DNA from: a virus
IMG/VR virus record: IMGVR_UViG_3300044638_006161
Span: 1-64,000 of that record
Length of the DNA stretch: 64,000 bases
Strand: one strand, 5' to 3'
Position 1 is the stretch's first letter. Each line of letters starts with the position of its first letter. Positions 1-9,542 of this stretch are shown piece by piece. The position numbers and the translations under genes are program-made. The notes below the pieces were generated by a model. The model searched no databases, had not been told where the DNA came from, and was given only the letters and a program-made list of their open reading frames with translations.

Positions 1-1518
1 GTTACGGCATCATTAGGTGCAACATTAACAAATAAAGATTTTACAGAAGCATTTACAGCTGCAAATGGGGCAGGAGGCTTCCCAGTAAGATTAGGTGCTT
101 ATGCCTCACCAGTGGCATTAACCATGTCGCTGAATAACAATGTTTCTGCGGACGCTGGAGCTTTTACAAACTATCCAGCAAAAGCGTTTAATGTTCCAAC
201 TAACGGCGCAGGAGCATATATTTTAGAAGTAAACGGCACTCAAATTACTCCATCTGGTTCTACATCAGACACTAATTCTGCTGTTAGCCAAACATTCTTG
301 CTATCCGCAGCGAATACAGCATCATTTATTGGTTCTGGTCAAGGTTTTGATCTATTTCGGCACAGAACCGCTACAGTTGGTATACCAACAAGTTTATGGC
401 GCAATGGTCATAACTACGCAAAAGTTACACATGTTTCTTCGCTTGGAACGCATGTAACAAACTTTATTGACTGGGTTTATGATCCATCCGCCGCAGCTGG
501 AACAAATAATTATGGCTTTACCTCCCCGACTTCAGCATCTTTCGTCGTAAGCGGAGCAAAGTATCTTTCTGGTGTCAAGTACTATACAAGCGTAGCATAC
601 AACTTTACTACAAATGTAAGTAACTTCTATAGAAATATTTATCCGGTAGCTGGTGGGTTATCTTTTAGCGGTTTGACCGCAGGATTGAGCGCTGGAAGCG
701 TTTCTATCCCAACGCCAACAACAAATCTTGATGATATTGCAGTAAGTGTAGGTCATACATTTAATGGATCATATAGATTACTCGGAGCATCTCTCGCTTC
801 AACGCTAAATTCAGCAAATGGTCTCGGCAAAACAGGTGCAACAACTTTAACAACAAATACAATTCTTTACGATAATGTGAACACTGCTAATACAACAGCA
901 GCTGAATACTTCTGTTTAGAAAATTATCGTGCTGAATCTGGCAGTTATGCAATCCAAGCGGACGCATCTAATGCAATAGGAGCCTTCCCAAGCGGATCAT
1001 CATTAGCTGCTGGCGAATTAGCGGTTTACAACGGCGCAATGCGTTACCCAACAAAAATTTTAAATAATGGCGATATAGACGGCTCTGGTGTTGTACATAT
1101 GATTGCAGGACAACCAGATTATTCTGCTGAAAGTGGCAATAAAACCTATCACCGCGTATTCCGTAATGGTAGCAGCGCAATTGCAGTATTTACCTTAACA
1201 ATAAATGGCGGTAGCGGAATCAACGTAACAACCCACGAAGGAACGTTGAATACCAATAATATAAAAGCTTGGATTAAAATTCCCGGCAAAACAGGATGGC
1301 GTGATATAGCAACAGGAACGCCTGCGCCCGGTTATTCCGCCACTGCGGATAATTTAGGAGCTTTGCAAGGTTCTAAAGTTACAACTTCAACCTCTTCAAC
1401 CCATACAATTAACTTATTAACTGAAGGTTTAGCTGTTAATGAATATTTTGTATTAAGAATAGAAGCTTCTGATACTTGGACTAATAATATAAGCTCTATA
1501 ACCATAACAGGACTCTAA
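1..1518 (+). CDS. Virion structural / fibre protein, 5' end outside window
   Basis: The frame is open from base 1 and ends at TAA 1516-1518, so at least 505 residues of the C-terminal part are present and the true start lies upstream; the GTG at 112 is internal. The protein is rich in Ser, Thr, Gly, Ala and Asn with alternating beta-prone segments and very few charged residues, typical of phage fibre or adhesin shafts. No signal peptide or membrane segment is seen. It is followed 3 nt later by another fibre-like gene, so it belongs to the distal-tail block at 1-7573. I do not recognise a specific family; a baseplate-attached adhesin or head fibre are both possible. Confidence 0.6.
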   Translation, partial: VTASLGATLTNKDFTEAFTAANGAGGFPVRLGAYASPVALTMSLNNNVSADAGAFTNYPAKAFNVPTNGAGAYILEVNGTQITPSGSTSDTNSAVSQTFLLSAANTASFIGSGQGFDLFRHRTATVGIPTSLWRNGHNYAKVTHVSSLGTHVTNFIDWVYDPSAAAGTNNYGFTSPTSASFVVSGAKYLSGVKYYTSVAYNFTTNVSNFYRNIYPVAGGLSFSGLTAGLSAGSVSIPTPTTNLDDIAVSVGHTFNGSYRLLGASLASTLNSANGLGKTGATTLTTNTILYDNVNTANTTAAEYFCLENYRAESGSYAIQADASNAIGAFPSGSSLAAGELAVYNGAMRYPTKILNNGDIDGSGVVHMIAGQPDYSAESGNKTYHRVFRNGSSAIAVFTLTINGGSGINVTTHEGTLNTNNIKAWIKIPGKTGWRDIATGTPAPGYSATADNLGALQGSKVTTSTSSTHTINLLTEGLAVNEYFVLRIEASDTWTNNISSITITGL

Positions 1519-1521
1519 TAA

Positions 1522-2640
1522 ATGGCTTTAACAGAGAAAAACCAGTTATTAATAGCATTTAAAAAACTTTATGGTAAGAGCCATACAAGCGCTAAATTTG
1601 GTATTTTTAACGAAAGTATAGGATCTTCCGTACAGCTTGGTTCAAGCACTATTTTTGGGAATAACATACCGTCAGTCCCAAGTTCCTCATTTTATAGCAT
1701 AACAGAAGGCACGGTAGAAAAAATACAATTTACTTTAGAGCCAATTGCGCTTTCTACTTATGCAAGCACATTAGGTTCCATCGCTGGTACTACAATAGAC
1801 GATGAAGGCAATACGGCAGTAAACGGAGTTCATGCTTATAAATTAGTTCTACCAAGTGATTATGTAAGTAATTCGTCTAATGCTAAAAAGGGAACTGGAG
1901 CATTTTTAAATTCTGCTGTTCTTTCTGACTCAAATGGTGCTCTGCAATTAGTTCCTCCATCTTTTGGGGATCTTTATAGCGCACAAATAAGCAGTTCTTC
2001 TGGGATTATTGGCGGTCTTGACGACGAGGATTATTATTTAGATTATTATTCTGGTATTTTATTTATACAGGATATTGGTAGAACACCAACAGCGGTCACT
2101 GCGTATGCATACGTAGGTGATTTTGTTAGCGATTTGCTAACAGATATAACCTCTGATTATATTACAGAAGTAGTTGCTGGAACAAATTTAACTGGCGGTG
2201 GCTCAAGCGGTTCGGTAACAGTAAGTTTAGCTGATAATATTTCATTAACTTCCGTAACGGCTTCGTTATATGGTACTGCATCCCACGCAATAACAGCTTC
2301 ATACGCTGAAAGCACCACTTTTGATCCTACACAAATTATTCATGCTTACAAGCGCTTAAGATATCAAGAGATTGGGTATTTTGATGCATCTGGTAGTGCA
2401 TTAATACAGTTGCCGACTGGTGCCTACGGGGGTTCGGCATTTCCAACAGCTTCTTTAGATTATGTAAATGTAAGCGTTTTTGTAAAAGATGGCACTTTGT
2501 GGACAAATGATATCTTGGCAGTTAGTGTTTATGAGTCATCAAGCTATATTTATGTTTCTCTTGAAGCGCCAGAATTGACTGATACCGATCAATACAAATT
2601 ATTAGCCATAAATGAAGATCCAACATATTATACTATTTAA
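1522..2640 (+). CDS. Tail fibre-like structural protein
   Basis: This 372-residue protein starts at ATG 1522 just after the upstream stop, with AGGA overlapping the end of that gene. Around residues 250-260 it carries a short run of the type TASLYGTASHAITASYA, a degenerate repeat common in phage fibre shafts. The C-terminal 100 residues (from about 270) form a compact beta-rich segment with VNVSVFVKDG and YIYVSLEAP, plausibly a tip or trimerisation domain. Function is inferred from composition and neighbours. A 102-nt gap follows (2641-2742) containing the ACTATTTA motif. Confidence 0.55.
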   Translation: MALTEKNQLLIAFKKLYGKSHTSAKFGIFNESIGSSVQLGSSTIFGNNIPSVPSSSFYSITEGTVEKIQFTLEPIALSTYASTLGSIAGTTIDDEGNTAVNGVHAYKLVLPSDYVSNSSNAKKGTGAFLNSAVLSDSNGALQLVPPSFGDLYSAQISSSSGIIGGLDDEDYYLDYYSGILFIQDIGRTPTAVTAYAYVGDFVSDLLTDITSDYITEVVAGTNLTGGGSSGSVTVSLADNISLTSVTASLYGTASHAITASYAESTTFDPTQIIHAYKRLRYQEIGYFDASGSALIQLPTGAYGGSAFPTASLDYVNVSVFVKDGTLWTNDILAVSVYESSSYIYVSLEAPELTDTDQYKLLAINEDPTYYTI

Positions 2641-2698
2641 TTCTGCATGTGAAATGGTATAATATTTTAACTTACTTTGCAAAATAGGTAGCTCAAAA

Positions 2699-2706
2699 CT
2701 ATTTAT
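2699..2706 (+). promoter_or_regulatory. Putative late promoter motif (ACTATTTAT class)
   Basis: CTATTTAT preceded by AA, in the 102-nt gap before the fibre gene at 2743, whose ATG is 36 nt further on. It is one of seven intergenic copies of ACTATTTA in the window. Read on the minus strand it gives AATAAATAG, close to the T4 late -10 (TATAAATA), so orientation is uncertain. A TATAAT at 2660 in the same gap is a second, weaker candidate. The rest of the gap shows nothing coding. Confidence 0.45.
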
Positions 2707-2742
2707 TTACATATCTACTTTTGCTTGGAGTTTTAGATATTT

Positions 2743-3699
2743 ATGGAAATTAAACCAGTTAGAGTATTATCGGATTTAGAAGCCACACAGGACGTTGTAG
2801 TTAGCGGTTCGCTAATCATAACAACCACCGCTTCTTTCGATACTATACCTGTTGTAACTGGTGCGAACGGCAGTTATGATGTAGATTATGCTTTACACCA
2901 AGTAAACGATTCAGTTTACCAAACAAATGCAAATATAGCAAATGCGATTGCCGGATTTGCGGATGAGTACAATAAAAATAGGTACACATTCACTGGTTCG
3001 CTTGATGCAAGCGGCTTAAAAGAGATTAATCTAACAACATCTATTATATCTGGTTCTGTTAACTTTGCAAGCGGTAATTTATTTGATATAGCAATTGATT
3101 TCCTGCTGGATACAAACGGTGATGGAAAATATAGAAACGATTTAACATCATATCAGATATTTGCCTCTGGTAGTGATTTGCTTATCGCGATTGACGCCCC
3201 AGCATCACCTAACTGCAATTACAGATTGTCTGTTCAGAATCAAAGATCGCTGTCGCCTGTATCTGGCAGCAATGGCGTTCTTATAATTGCAGGTCCGCAG
3301 GGACCGCAAGGCACGGCTGGAGTAGCTGGCGCTAACGGTACAAATGGAGCTAACGGTAAAACATTTATAACCGTCGCCAGTAATCTTTCAACAAATAATA
3401 TAATCGATACCATAGCTTCTAATTTTCCTTTAAGCCCATCGCAAGCACCAACTGGTTTTTATTTAGACGTAACTGGCTTTACGCAAAACACTTCCTATCC
3501 TATGGTTGTAAAGCTTTATGATTTAGCGTCGAATACAGTTATTGATTCGGATTCTATTAGCTCCACAAGTCCTAATACAATAAGATTAAATGGGTCAATA
3601 CCAAATGTATCTAACAAACAATACGAATTAAGATACTATTCTTCTGGTTCCTCAAGCAACTATGTATATTTGCAAACTGCAATAATAGAAATTTTATAA
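2743..3699 (+). CDS. Fibre protein with collagen-like segment
   Basis: A 318-residue protein. The first 170 residues are clearly paralogous to the N-terminus of the spike protein at 5216: both open with a short basic strand, VSG(S/A)L near residue 21, and later contain a DxxGDG loop (DTNGDGKYRND here, DFDGDGIFTNN there) resembling a calcium-binding EF-hand loop. Residues about 185-205 form a short collagen-like Gly-X-Y stretch (GPQGPQGTAGVAG), followed by a beta-rich C-terminal domain. The shared N-terminus is probably the attachment module that plugs different fibres onto one virion site. The start is supported by GGAG about 12 nt upstream. Confidence 0.6.
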   Translation: MEIKPVRVLSDLEATQDVVVSGSLIITTTASFDTIPVVTGANGSYDVDYALHQVNDSVYQTNANIANAIAGFADEYNKNRYTFTGSLDASGLKEINLTTSIISGSVNFASGNLFDIAIDFLLDTNGDGKYRNDLTSYQIFASGSDLLIAIDAPASPNCNYRLSVQNQRSLSPVSGSNGVLIIAGPQGPQGTAGVAGANGTNGANGKTFITVASNLSTNNIIDTIASNFPLSPSQAPTGFYLDVTGFTQNTSYPMVVKLYDLASNTVIDSDSISSTSPNTIRLNGSIPNVSNKQYELRYYSSGSSSNYVYLQTAIIEIL

Positions 3700-3714
3700 T
3701 TTTGGAGAAATAAA

Positions 3715-4818
3715 ATGAGTTTAGAATTAAATTGGTCATGCTCTGGTAGCGTTTCTGGCGAGATGGTGAACGTCGTGAACCCACGCGCCTCTACCTCTGC
3801 TGACGCAGTTAATGGTCCAGCATGGAATTTGTGGTGGATGAAGGAACGTATGAAAGAAGTCGGTTGGACTGTTGTTAGTTCATCAGATTCACAAAGCACA
3901 GGCTCCAGTGATTTGTGGGGTAGCACATTTGATGCTACATTAAGAAGTAGCAAAAATAGCAAAGTCTTTTATCATGCTACTGGCGCTCCCCATTCATGGA
4001 TAGTTCTTCAAGCCCCATCTGGTTCTGCTTCGGATTATTATTTTATTATTGATTATACGTCAGCTGATGTTATTTCTAATAAAGCGCAATTTACGGTCAC
4101 CAAAGGTCCAATTGGTGGCGGTACAACGTCTACACGACCAACTGGTTCTGCGGATTTCGGCATTAACTCAAACGCAAATGCTGGTGCGCCAACACTGATT
4201 ATTTTTGATAATTATACAAGCACAACAGCCCAACACAGAGTTAATTTTCAATATACAAGCGATGGGGCTTTTATGTTTTCTGAAGTACAAGTTGGTAAAG
4301 GAAAATTTACAAACTTTTTATCATTCCTGCCATTACAAAATACTCATGCGGCGGATCAATTTAAGTGGGTGTTAGTAGGATTAGACATTTATGCTGGTGC
4401 TGATGGCGGAAGTGCTTTTTACAATTTTGGTATTACTGGTCAGCCACTTTACACAGAAGGGTCTAACGCTATTTCAGGACGATCACATGATGGCGCAACC
4501 GCGCTTAATTTAGCTGGTGCCATTCCAGCCGTAATCCCAGAAGGCGGCTCAATAGGCACTGGTATTTTATTTAATAGCGTTTTAACAGCACCAAACGCCT
4601 CTGATGCTACATATAGTGATTTTCCAATAACGGTTGTCAACGTCGCAAATGGTCCAGTTGAATTAAAAGGCAGACTACCAGACATTACTTGGACAAGCGT
4701 TTCCATTCCAAACGGAGCAGTAACGCCTGTTAAATCCGTTGCTGCTGACACTTACGAAAGAACAAAGTATTTAATGATGTGGTTGCCTTGGACATCAGTA
4801 GACGCTCCAATTCTATAG
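3715..4818 (+). CDS. Virion structural protein (unknown family)
   Basis: A 367-residue protein with a good TTGGAG site 8 nt before ATG 3715. It begins with a Trp-rich segment (NLWWMKERMKEVGW at about 37-50) and continues as a Ser/Gly/Thr-rich beta protein containing a phrase of the type HSWIVLQAPSG. No signal peptide, coiled coil or catalytic motif was seen. Its place inside the fibre block suggests an adhesin, fibre-associated protein or distal tail component. The exact role is unknown. Confidence 0.5.
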   Translation: MSLELNWSCSGSVSGEMVNVVNPRASTSADAVNGPAWNLWWMKERMKEVGWTVVSSSDSQSTGSSDLWGSTFDATLRSSKNSKVFYHATGAPHSWIVLQAPSGSASDYYFIIDYTSADVISNKAQFTVTKGPIGGGTTSTRPTGSADFGINSNANAGAPTLIIFDNYTSTTAQHRVNFQYTSDGAFMFSEVQVGKGKFTNFLSFLPLQNTHAADQFKWVLVGLDIYAGADGGSAFYNFGITGQPLYTEGSNAISGRSHDGATALNLAGAIPAVIPEGGSIGTGILFNSVLTAPNASDATYSDFPITVVNVANGPVELKGRLPDITWTSVSIPNGAVTPVKSVAADTYERTKYLMMWLPWTSVDAPIL

Positions 4819-4826
4819 GATAAAGT

Positions 4827-5204
4827 ATGTCAGCTACAGAAATTACAACATTTAATGATTTAAGCATTTCTACCAATAATAGAAATTTTATTATTGAATC
4901 GCTAAATGATAACTCTGTAGCAACAATAAATTTTTCTAATAAAACATATTCTTTGGAAGAAGATAAATTTTTATTAGATAGTAAAGAGTTTGCGAATCAT
5001 AACTATAGATTAGAAAGCAAATTTTTTGCTACTATGCAATTTAGTGCCCCAGCTGCGAATAATCTACGATATAATATGCGTGCAAGAAAAGTTTCTGATA
5101 ATACTTTTATTTATTGGAGAACAACAGCAGTAGATTCAAGCGGCGCAGAGAGTGGGTTTAATGTTAATGAAATTTATGATATCTGTGTGTTAGGCTATAA
5201 CTAA
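4827..5204 (+). CDS. Small structural or fibre-accessory protein
   Basis: A 125-residue protein, ATG 4827 with AGGA 8-9 nt upstream, lying between two virion proteins with 8-11 nt spacers. It has a mixed, mostly beta-prone composition with many Asn and Phe residues. Length and position between fibre genes would fit a fibre chaperone or a small tip protein, as in other phages where short accessory genes sit beside large spikes. No recognised domain. Confidence 0.45.
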   Translation: MSATEITTFNDLSISTNNRNFIIESLNDNSVATINFSNKTYSLEEDKFLLDSKEFANHNYRLESKFFATMQFSAPAANNLRYNMRARKVSDNTFIYWRTTAVDSSGAESGFNVNEIYDICVLGYN

Positions 5205-5215
5205 AAGGGAATAAA

Positions 5216-7573
5216 ATGGCAAGAAAAATAAAAATACTAACCGATGTTGACGGAAAGCAAGATTTAGCAGTTAGCGGAGCATTAACTGTAAAGGCTGATT
5301 CTACTTTCGTTATTCCTTCTATTTCAACATCGTCTGATGGTTTTTATTCCTTAAACAATGCTATACACAAGATAGATCAATCCTTACAAGAAGTTAACGC
5401 AAGAGTTGTTAGCTCTGTAGGAAACGTCCTTGGGCAATATAACGCAAGCCGTTACGTCTTTAGCGGCTACTTTAGTGAATCTGGTTCAGCTACTATAAAT
5501 TTAACAAGAGGTTCACCATCAGGTTCTGTGTATTTTACAGAAAGCGAGATTGGTAATTTATCAGTAAATATCTTAACCGATTTTGATGGCGATGGTATTT
5601 TTACTAATAATCTTGTCCCATTTCAATTACGCCCAGCAAGCGGAGATTTATTTTTAGATATTAGTGCGCCAAGCGCTCCATATGTAATGTATAAGGCGAC
5701 TGTTACAAACGATTCAGCGATTGTAGACATCCCAGCTCAAAATGATGTTTATTTAGTTCAAAACTCTGGGTCTTCCACCGTTGACGCGCAGACAGTTCTT
5801 TTAGATTCGACAAAGCTTTATAATAAAAATATTAGAAATTTTTATGTTTCCCCAACTGGCTCCGATGATAACGATGGACTTACTTTAACAAGCTCATTTG
5901 CCACAATTCAAAAAGCAGTAGACTCTATCCCTACCTATAATAACGCAGCAGCAACAAGAGTGCAGTATCATACTATTGTAAATATTGCAAGCGGGACGTA
6001 CAACGAAAAAATAAATATTTTAAATAAAGGATATTCTGGTAATGACAGCAACCTTTTAGTTTTATTTAAAGGAGCGACACAAGCAGTTTACGAGAATCTA
6101 TCGCCTATTTCGCAAACTTCAACAGATGCTGATTCTGGGGATACAAACGGTTTCAGATCTCTTTTGCTAAATTTTTCAAGCCCACCAGCTAATAATTCAC
6201 TTAAAGGTTTCTATATCAACAGAAGAACAAATCCTTTTACTTCTGATATATTAATAACTGGTAATTCGGGCAGCACAATACATACAAATAATACAACCTA
6301 CTCGTCTTATTTTGGTTATAGCGACTATTATATTATCAGGAACGTCAGCACAGTAAACGGCTACTTTAGATCTGCTGGTAATCAAGGTGTTATAAGTTTT
6401 AAGAATATTAATTTAAATGTACCATTAAATGATGGCGGTGGCACTGACACTTACTTCTTTTCTTCTGTTTATCATCCAGTAGGCGTTGTTGATGAAAACA
6501 ATTCGGGTCAAATAGCTGGCACTGGTCTACAGGCAAGGTACGGCTCATATTCTAACGATGAGATCCGTATATCTTCCTGTAACATAATTAATCTTGTTCA
6601 ACCAACTGGTAGTTCTGCTGCGAGATTAGTTTTAGGTCCAAAAACATATTTAGCGTATGTTTATTTTTCAAGCTTGTATCCGAGTGCTTCTATTTATTCT
6701 TCATATAGTCAAGTAGATTCATTTAATGCAGTAGCATGCTATTTTGAAAATATTGGTTTAAATTTTACAAGCGTACCTCTTATAGATCTACGTAGCTCTT
6801 TTACAAACAATTGTTCCTTGACTTTTACATCTTGCGACAGCGTAACGCTACCAAGAAAAATGATAAGCAATAAAGCATCAGGCGATAGAGTTTCACTATA
6901 TAGTTCAGTGGTTGGGTCGAATCCAAACGATTCAGTTTACTATAAAAGCATTGGTTTCGATGGCTACAATCAGTCATTTTTAAATTTAGTTTCACCAATG
7001 ACAGCACATGGACCATTTTTTAGATTTATAAATGCGACAAATAATACCTTCATAGAATTTGGAGCGGTTAGTTCGACTTCTTCTCTATCTGGCACAAGCA
7101 ATTCCGATTATCTAATGTTGTTAAATGGTAAATGTAACCTAAATATTAACTCTGTATTAGATTTAAGAAATGTTTATAGCGCAATTACAACGCCTTTTAT
7201 TGCTTCTTTTAAAAGCGACATTAGAATATCTTACTATAATCCTTTATTCGCTGCTTCTGGTAGCGCAAATTACAGATCAAATGGTGATTTTCGAGCAGAT
7301 GACAAAAATTATTTTTATTCTGAATTGCCTATTATTACTGCTGAAACAACAAAAGTAGATAATCGTTTAAATATAGCAAATACTAAAATGGATTATCAAT
7401 ATCCAATTGAAACAAACAAAAATATTACTTTAACTGGGTCTGCACAATTGATAAGCTCTTTGGTAAAATTAACTCCATATACAACGTTACCCGCTGGTTC
7501 GTTAGGGTTAATGGCTGTAAGCGGCACAACGTTGTATTTCCATAATGGTACAAGCTGGACAGCTATAACATAA
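5216..7573 (+). CDS. Tailspike-like protein with predicted right-handed beta-helix
   Basis: 785 residues, with AAGGGA 7 nt before ATG 5216. Residues 1-170 are the attachment domain shared with the protein at 2743, including the DFDGDG loop. From about 208 a segment of the form FYVSPTGSDDNDG, then SFATIQKAVDSI and YNEKINI, is the classic opening of a pectate-lyase-like right-handed beta-helix. About 450 residues of short Asn/Ser/Ile-rich rungs follow. The C-terminus (from 745) ends in a small beta domain. Such spikes often bind or degrade surface polysaccharide. Catalytic residues cannot be assigned by eye, so enzymatic activity is inference. Confidence 0.7.
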   Translation: MARKIKILTDVDGKQDLAVSGALTVKADSTFVIPSISTSSDGFYSLNNAIHKIDQSLQEVNARVVSSVGNVLGQYNASRYVFSGYFSESGSATINLTRGSPSGSVYFTESEIGNLSVNILTDFDGDGIFTNNLVPFQLRPASGDLFLDISAPSAPYVMYKATVTNDSAIVDIPAQNDVYLVQNSGSSTVDAQTVLLDSTKLYNKNIRNFYVSPTGSDDNDGLTLTSSFATIQKAVDSIPTYNNAAATRVQYHTIVNIASGTYNEKINILNKGYSGNDSNLLVLFKGATQAVYENLSPISQTSTDADSGDTNGFRSLLLNFSSPPANNSLKGFYINRRTNPFTSDILITGNSGSTIHTNNTTYSSYFGYSDYYIIRNVSTVNGYFRSAGNQGVISFKNINLNVPLNDGGGTDTYFFSSVYHPVGVVDENNSGQIAGTGLQARYGSYSNDEIRISSCNIINLVQPTGSSAARLVLGPKTYLAYVYFSSLYPSASIYSSYSQVDSFNAVACYFENIGLNFTSVPLIDLRSSFTNNCSLTFTSCDSVTLPRKMISNKASGDRVSLYSSVVGSNPNDSVYYKSIGFDGYNQSFLNLVSPMTAHGPFFRFINATNNTFIEFGAVSSTSSLSGTSNSDYLMLLNGKCNLNINSVLDLRNVYSAITTPFIASFKSDIRISYYNPLFAASGSANYRSNGDFRADDKNYFYSELPIITAETTKVDNRLNIANTKMDYQYPIETNKNITLTGSAQLISSLVKLTPYTTLPAGSLGLMAVSGTTLYFHNGTSWTAIT

Positions 7574-7582
7574 AGGCTTTTT

Positions 7583-8107
7583 ATGATATTAGGATTAGAT
7601 ATAAGTACATCAATAACTGGGTTCACTGTTCTTACAGAAGATGGTCATATTTTACATAATGAAATGATTGATCTAAGAAAATTAGATTCAATGTTCAAAA
7701 AAGCCCAGACTGTAAAGGAACGCTTAATAGAGATAAAAAATTTATATAACATTAAAGACGTTTATATTGAGCAATCCCTTAACGCATTTCGACCAGGTTT
7801 AAGTAGCGCACAAGTCATCTTGACGCTCGGTAAATTTAATGGTATAGTTAGTTGGATATGTTGCGAAATTTTTAAAAAAGAGCCTGAATACATCGGAGCG
7901 TCTTCTGCCCGTAAAAAACTTGATATTAAAGTTGAAAAAGGCGAAAATGCAAAAGAAGTGGTACTGAAGAAAATTTTAGAGCTTGAACCCAAATTTAAAG
8001 TAGAGTATACTGCTCATGGTAATCCAAAGCCCGGTACATATGACCGTGCAGATAGTTATGTGATTGCAAAGGCTGGCTATATTCTATGTCAGAAACAAAA
8101 AAGTTAA
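7583..8107 (+). CDS. RuvC-like Holliday junction resolvase
   Basis: 174 residues with the RuvC/RNase H-fold layout: GLDIS with Asp6 on strand 1, IEQ with Glu63, and DRADSYVIA with Asp154 and Asp157, giving the four acidic metal ligands in the expected order. Length matches RuvC (about 170). It should cleave four-way junctions and branched DNA before packaging, the role filled by endonuclease VII (gp49) in T4. The start ATG 7583 has AAAGG upstream. The primase gene begins 22 nt before its stop, so the two are probably translationally coupled. It stands at the switch from fibre genes to replication genes. Confidence 0.85.
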   Translation: MILGLDISTSITGFTVLTEDGHILHNEMIDLRKLDSMFKKAQTVKERLIEIKNLYNIKDVYIEQSLNAFRPGLSSAQVILTLGKFNGIVSWICCEIFKKEPEYIGASSARKKLDIKVEKGENAKEVVLKKILELEPKFKVEYTAHGNPKPGTYDRADSYVIAKAGYILCQKQKS

Positions 8108-9030
8108 ATATCTTAAAAGAAATATTAGGCGATTACAATCGCGTTGGGAATGAGCATCTTTTCTTTTGTCCAAAGTGTAAACACCATAAGAAAAAACTTA
8201 GCATCAATCTATCAAAAGATAAGTTTAAATGTTGGGTATGTGATTGGAATGGCTCTACTATCCGCAGAATTGTCATTCGCTATGGCAGTTTTAGCCATAA
8301 TCGCAATTGGAATGAACTTCACGGAATTGTTGAAATATCAGATTACGATAAAATTTTCGATGCACCAGATACAACAGAAGAAAAAACAATACTTCCAGAA
8401 CTTCCACCAGAGTTTCAAACGCTTTGTAATCGGGATCAATCGCTAACTTCGCTACCAGTGCGTAGATATTTGCGTGAACGTGGTATTTCGCAGCAAGATA
8501 TCATGTTTTGGAAGATGGGATATGCAGTTTCTGGAGAATATGAAAATCGCGTCATCATTCCATCCTTCAATAATGAAGGCAAAATCAATTATTACGTCGG
8601 CAGACGTTATGACGGCGGCGGCTGGTCGAAGTATAAAAACCCCGATGTAAGCAAAGATCTGGTATTTAATGAACTTTATGTTGATTGGAGCAGCGATGTT
8701 ACAATCGTAGAAGGTGTTTTTGACGCAATTAAAGCGCGTAATGCTATTCCAATCCTTGGATCTACGATGCGTGAAAGCTCAAAGCTGTTCAGAGATATCA
8801 TAAAGCACGACCCAGCGATCTATATTGCATTAGACCCAGACGCCGAAAAGAAAGCAGAACGTTTGATTCTTGATTTACTGCAATACGATGCAGAAATTTA
8901 CAAAGTTCCAATACCATATGGTATGGATGTTGGAGATATGTCACACGAACAATTCTTGGAATGCAAACGGAACGCTAAACTAATTAATGGAAAAGATTAT
9001 TTTCTCTTAAATAAGTTGGTAAACCTATGA
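8086..9030 (+). CDS. DnaG-type primase with zinc ribbon and Toprim
   Basis: 314 residues. A CHC2-like zinc ribbon is formed by Cys28, Cys31, Cys49 and Cys52. The Toprim domain shows VEGVFDAIKA with Glu209 and the ALDPD acidic pair Asp250/Asp252. It should synthesise RNA primers at the fork with the DnaB-type helicase at 53836. It is shorter than bacterial DnaG and near the T4 gp61 length (342), with no helicase fused. The ATG overlaps the end of the RuvC-like gene; the next gene starts inside its last codons. Confidence is high for the fold. Confidence 0.88.
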   Translation: MSETKKLNILKEILGDYNRVGNEHLFFCPKCKHHKKKLSINLSKDKFKCWVCDWNGSTIRRIVIRYGSFSHNRNWNELHGIVEISDYDKIFDAPDTTEEKTILPELPPEFQTLCNRDQSLTSLPVRRYLRERGISQQDIMFWKMGYAVSGEYENRVIIPSFNNEGKINYYVGRRYDGGGWSKYKNPDVSKDLVFNELYVDWSSDVTIVEGVFDAIKARNAIPILGSTMRESSKLFRDIIKHDPAIYIALDPDAEKKAERLILDLLQYDAEIYKVPIPYGMDVGDMSHEQFLECKRNAKLINGKDYFLLNKLVNL

Positions 9031-9473
9031 AAATCAAAACAAGTTTTATAAAACAGTTAATAAAAGAAGAAGTAAGAAAAGTTCTTTATGGTGATCCTAT
9101 TAAACAAAAAGTTATTCACTTATTCGTAAAAGCAAGAGATGGCATGGATGATCCTGCTAATAAACAAGATTTTATACAGGATTTAATTCAATCTCTTGAA
9201 ATGATTGGAGTTACGCCAAATAAGGCTATTGATCTGTTATCTCCAGAAGAGATAGATCAAAATTTTTATATTCGTTGCAATGAGATTCACAATGAAATTG
9301 TAAAAATAACTGGTGGTAAGAAAAGAAATATAAATGCATTTGCCCACTTTCCAAGGATAGATCACGATCCAAATATTGATCAAGATCCAGATTTTATGCG
9401 TAAGCCAAAAAATGCTGCCGCTTATGATCAGCTGGACACAAGAAAGCACACAAAGAATTTAATACAGCCGTAG
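9027..9473 (+). CDS. Small protein with capsid-targeting-like N-terminus
   Basis: 148 residues of unknown function. The N-terminus MKIKTSFIKQLIKE matches a module seen in four other small proteins here (19544, 24666, 47990, 57361): a short basic amphipathic helix ending in (I/L)-K-E at residue 14, which resembles a T4 internal-protein targeting peptide with a gp21-type cleavage site. The remainder is helical and charged, with a His/Asp-rich C-terminal part (DHDPNIDQDPDF). It overlaps the primase stop by 4 nt, and its TAG stop is part of the next promoter's -35 box. Packaging into the capsid is inference. Confidence 0.55.
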   Translation: MKIKTSFIKQLIKEEVRKVLYGDPIKQKVIHLFVKARDGMDDPANKQDFIQDLIQSLEMIGVTPNKAIDLLSPEEIDQNFYIRCNEIHNEIVKITGGKKRNINAFAHFPRIDHDPNIDQDPDFMRKPKNAAAYDQLDTRKHTKNLIQP

Positions 9474-9499
9474 ACAAGAATATATACTTGTTGTATACT
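9471..9499 (+). promoter_or_regulatory. Sigma70-like promoter before the sbcD-sbcC fusion gene
   Basis: TAGACA (9471-9476), 17-nt spacer, TATACT (9494-9499). The -35 overlaps the TAG stop of the preceding gene. The predicted start, near 9506, falls inside the left arm of the terminator hairpin that follows, so promoter-derived RNA could not form the complete stem. Confidence 0.7.
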
Positions 9500-9500
9500 G

Positions 9501-9531
9501 GTCCCGTTAGTGTCCCTAACGGGACTTTTTT
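9501..9531 (+). terminator. Intrinsic terminator upstream of the sbcD-sbcC fusion gene
   Basis: A perfect 10-bp stem, GTCCCGTTAG (9501-9510) with CTAACGGGAC (9516-9525), a 5-nt loop and six T residues. It would stop read-through from the fibre/RuvC/primase unit while the overlapping promoter restarts transcription. Confidence 0.85.
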
Positions 9532-9542
9532 ATGAGGCATAA

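Noticed and set aside
2641-2742. Possible hairpin around AGGTAG/CTACTT in the intergenic gap
   Set aside because: Pairing is 4 bp with a long loop and no T tract; not convincing.
8144-8446. + strand 100-codon frame inside the primase gene
   Set aside because: Fully contained in a gene with clear zinc and Toprim motifs; no ribosome site.
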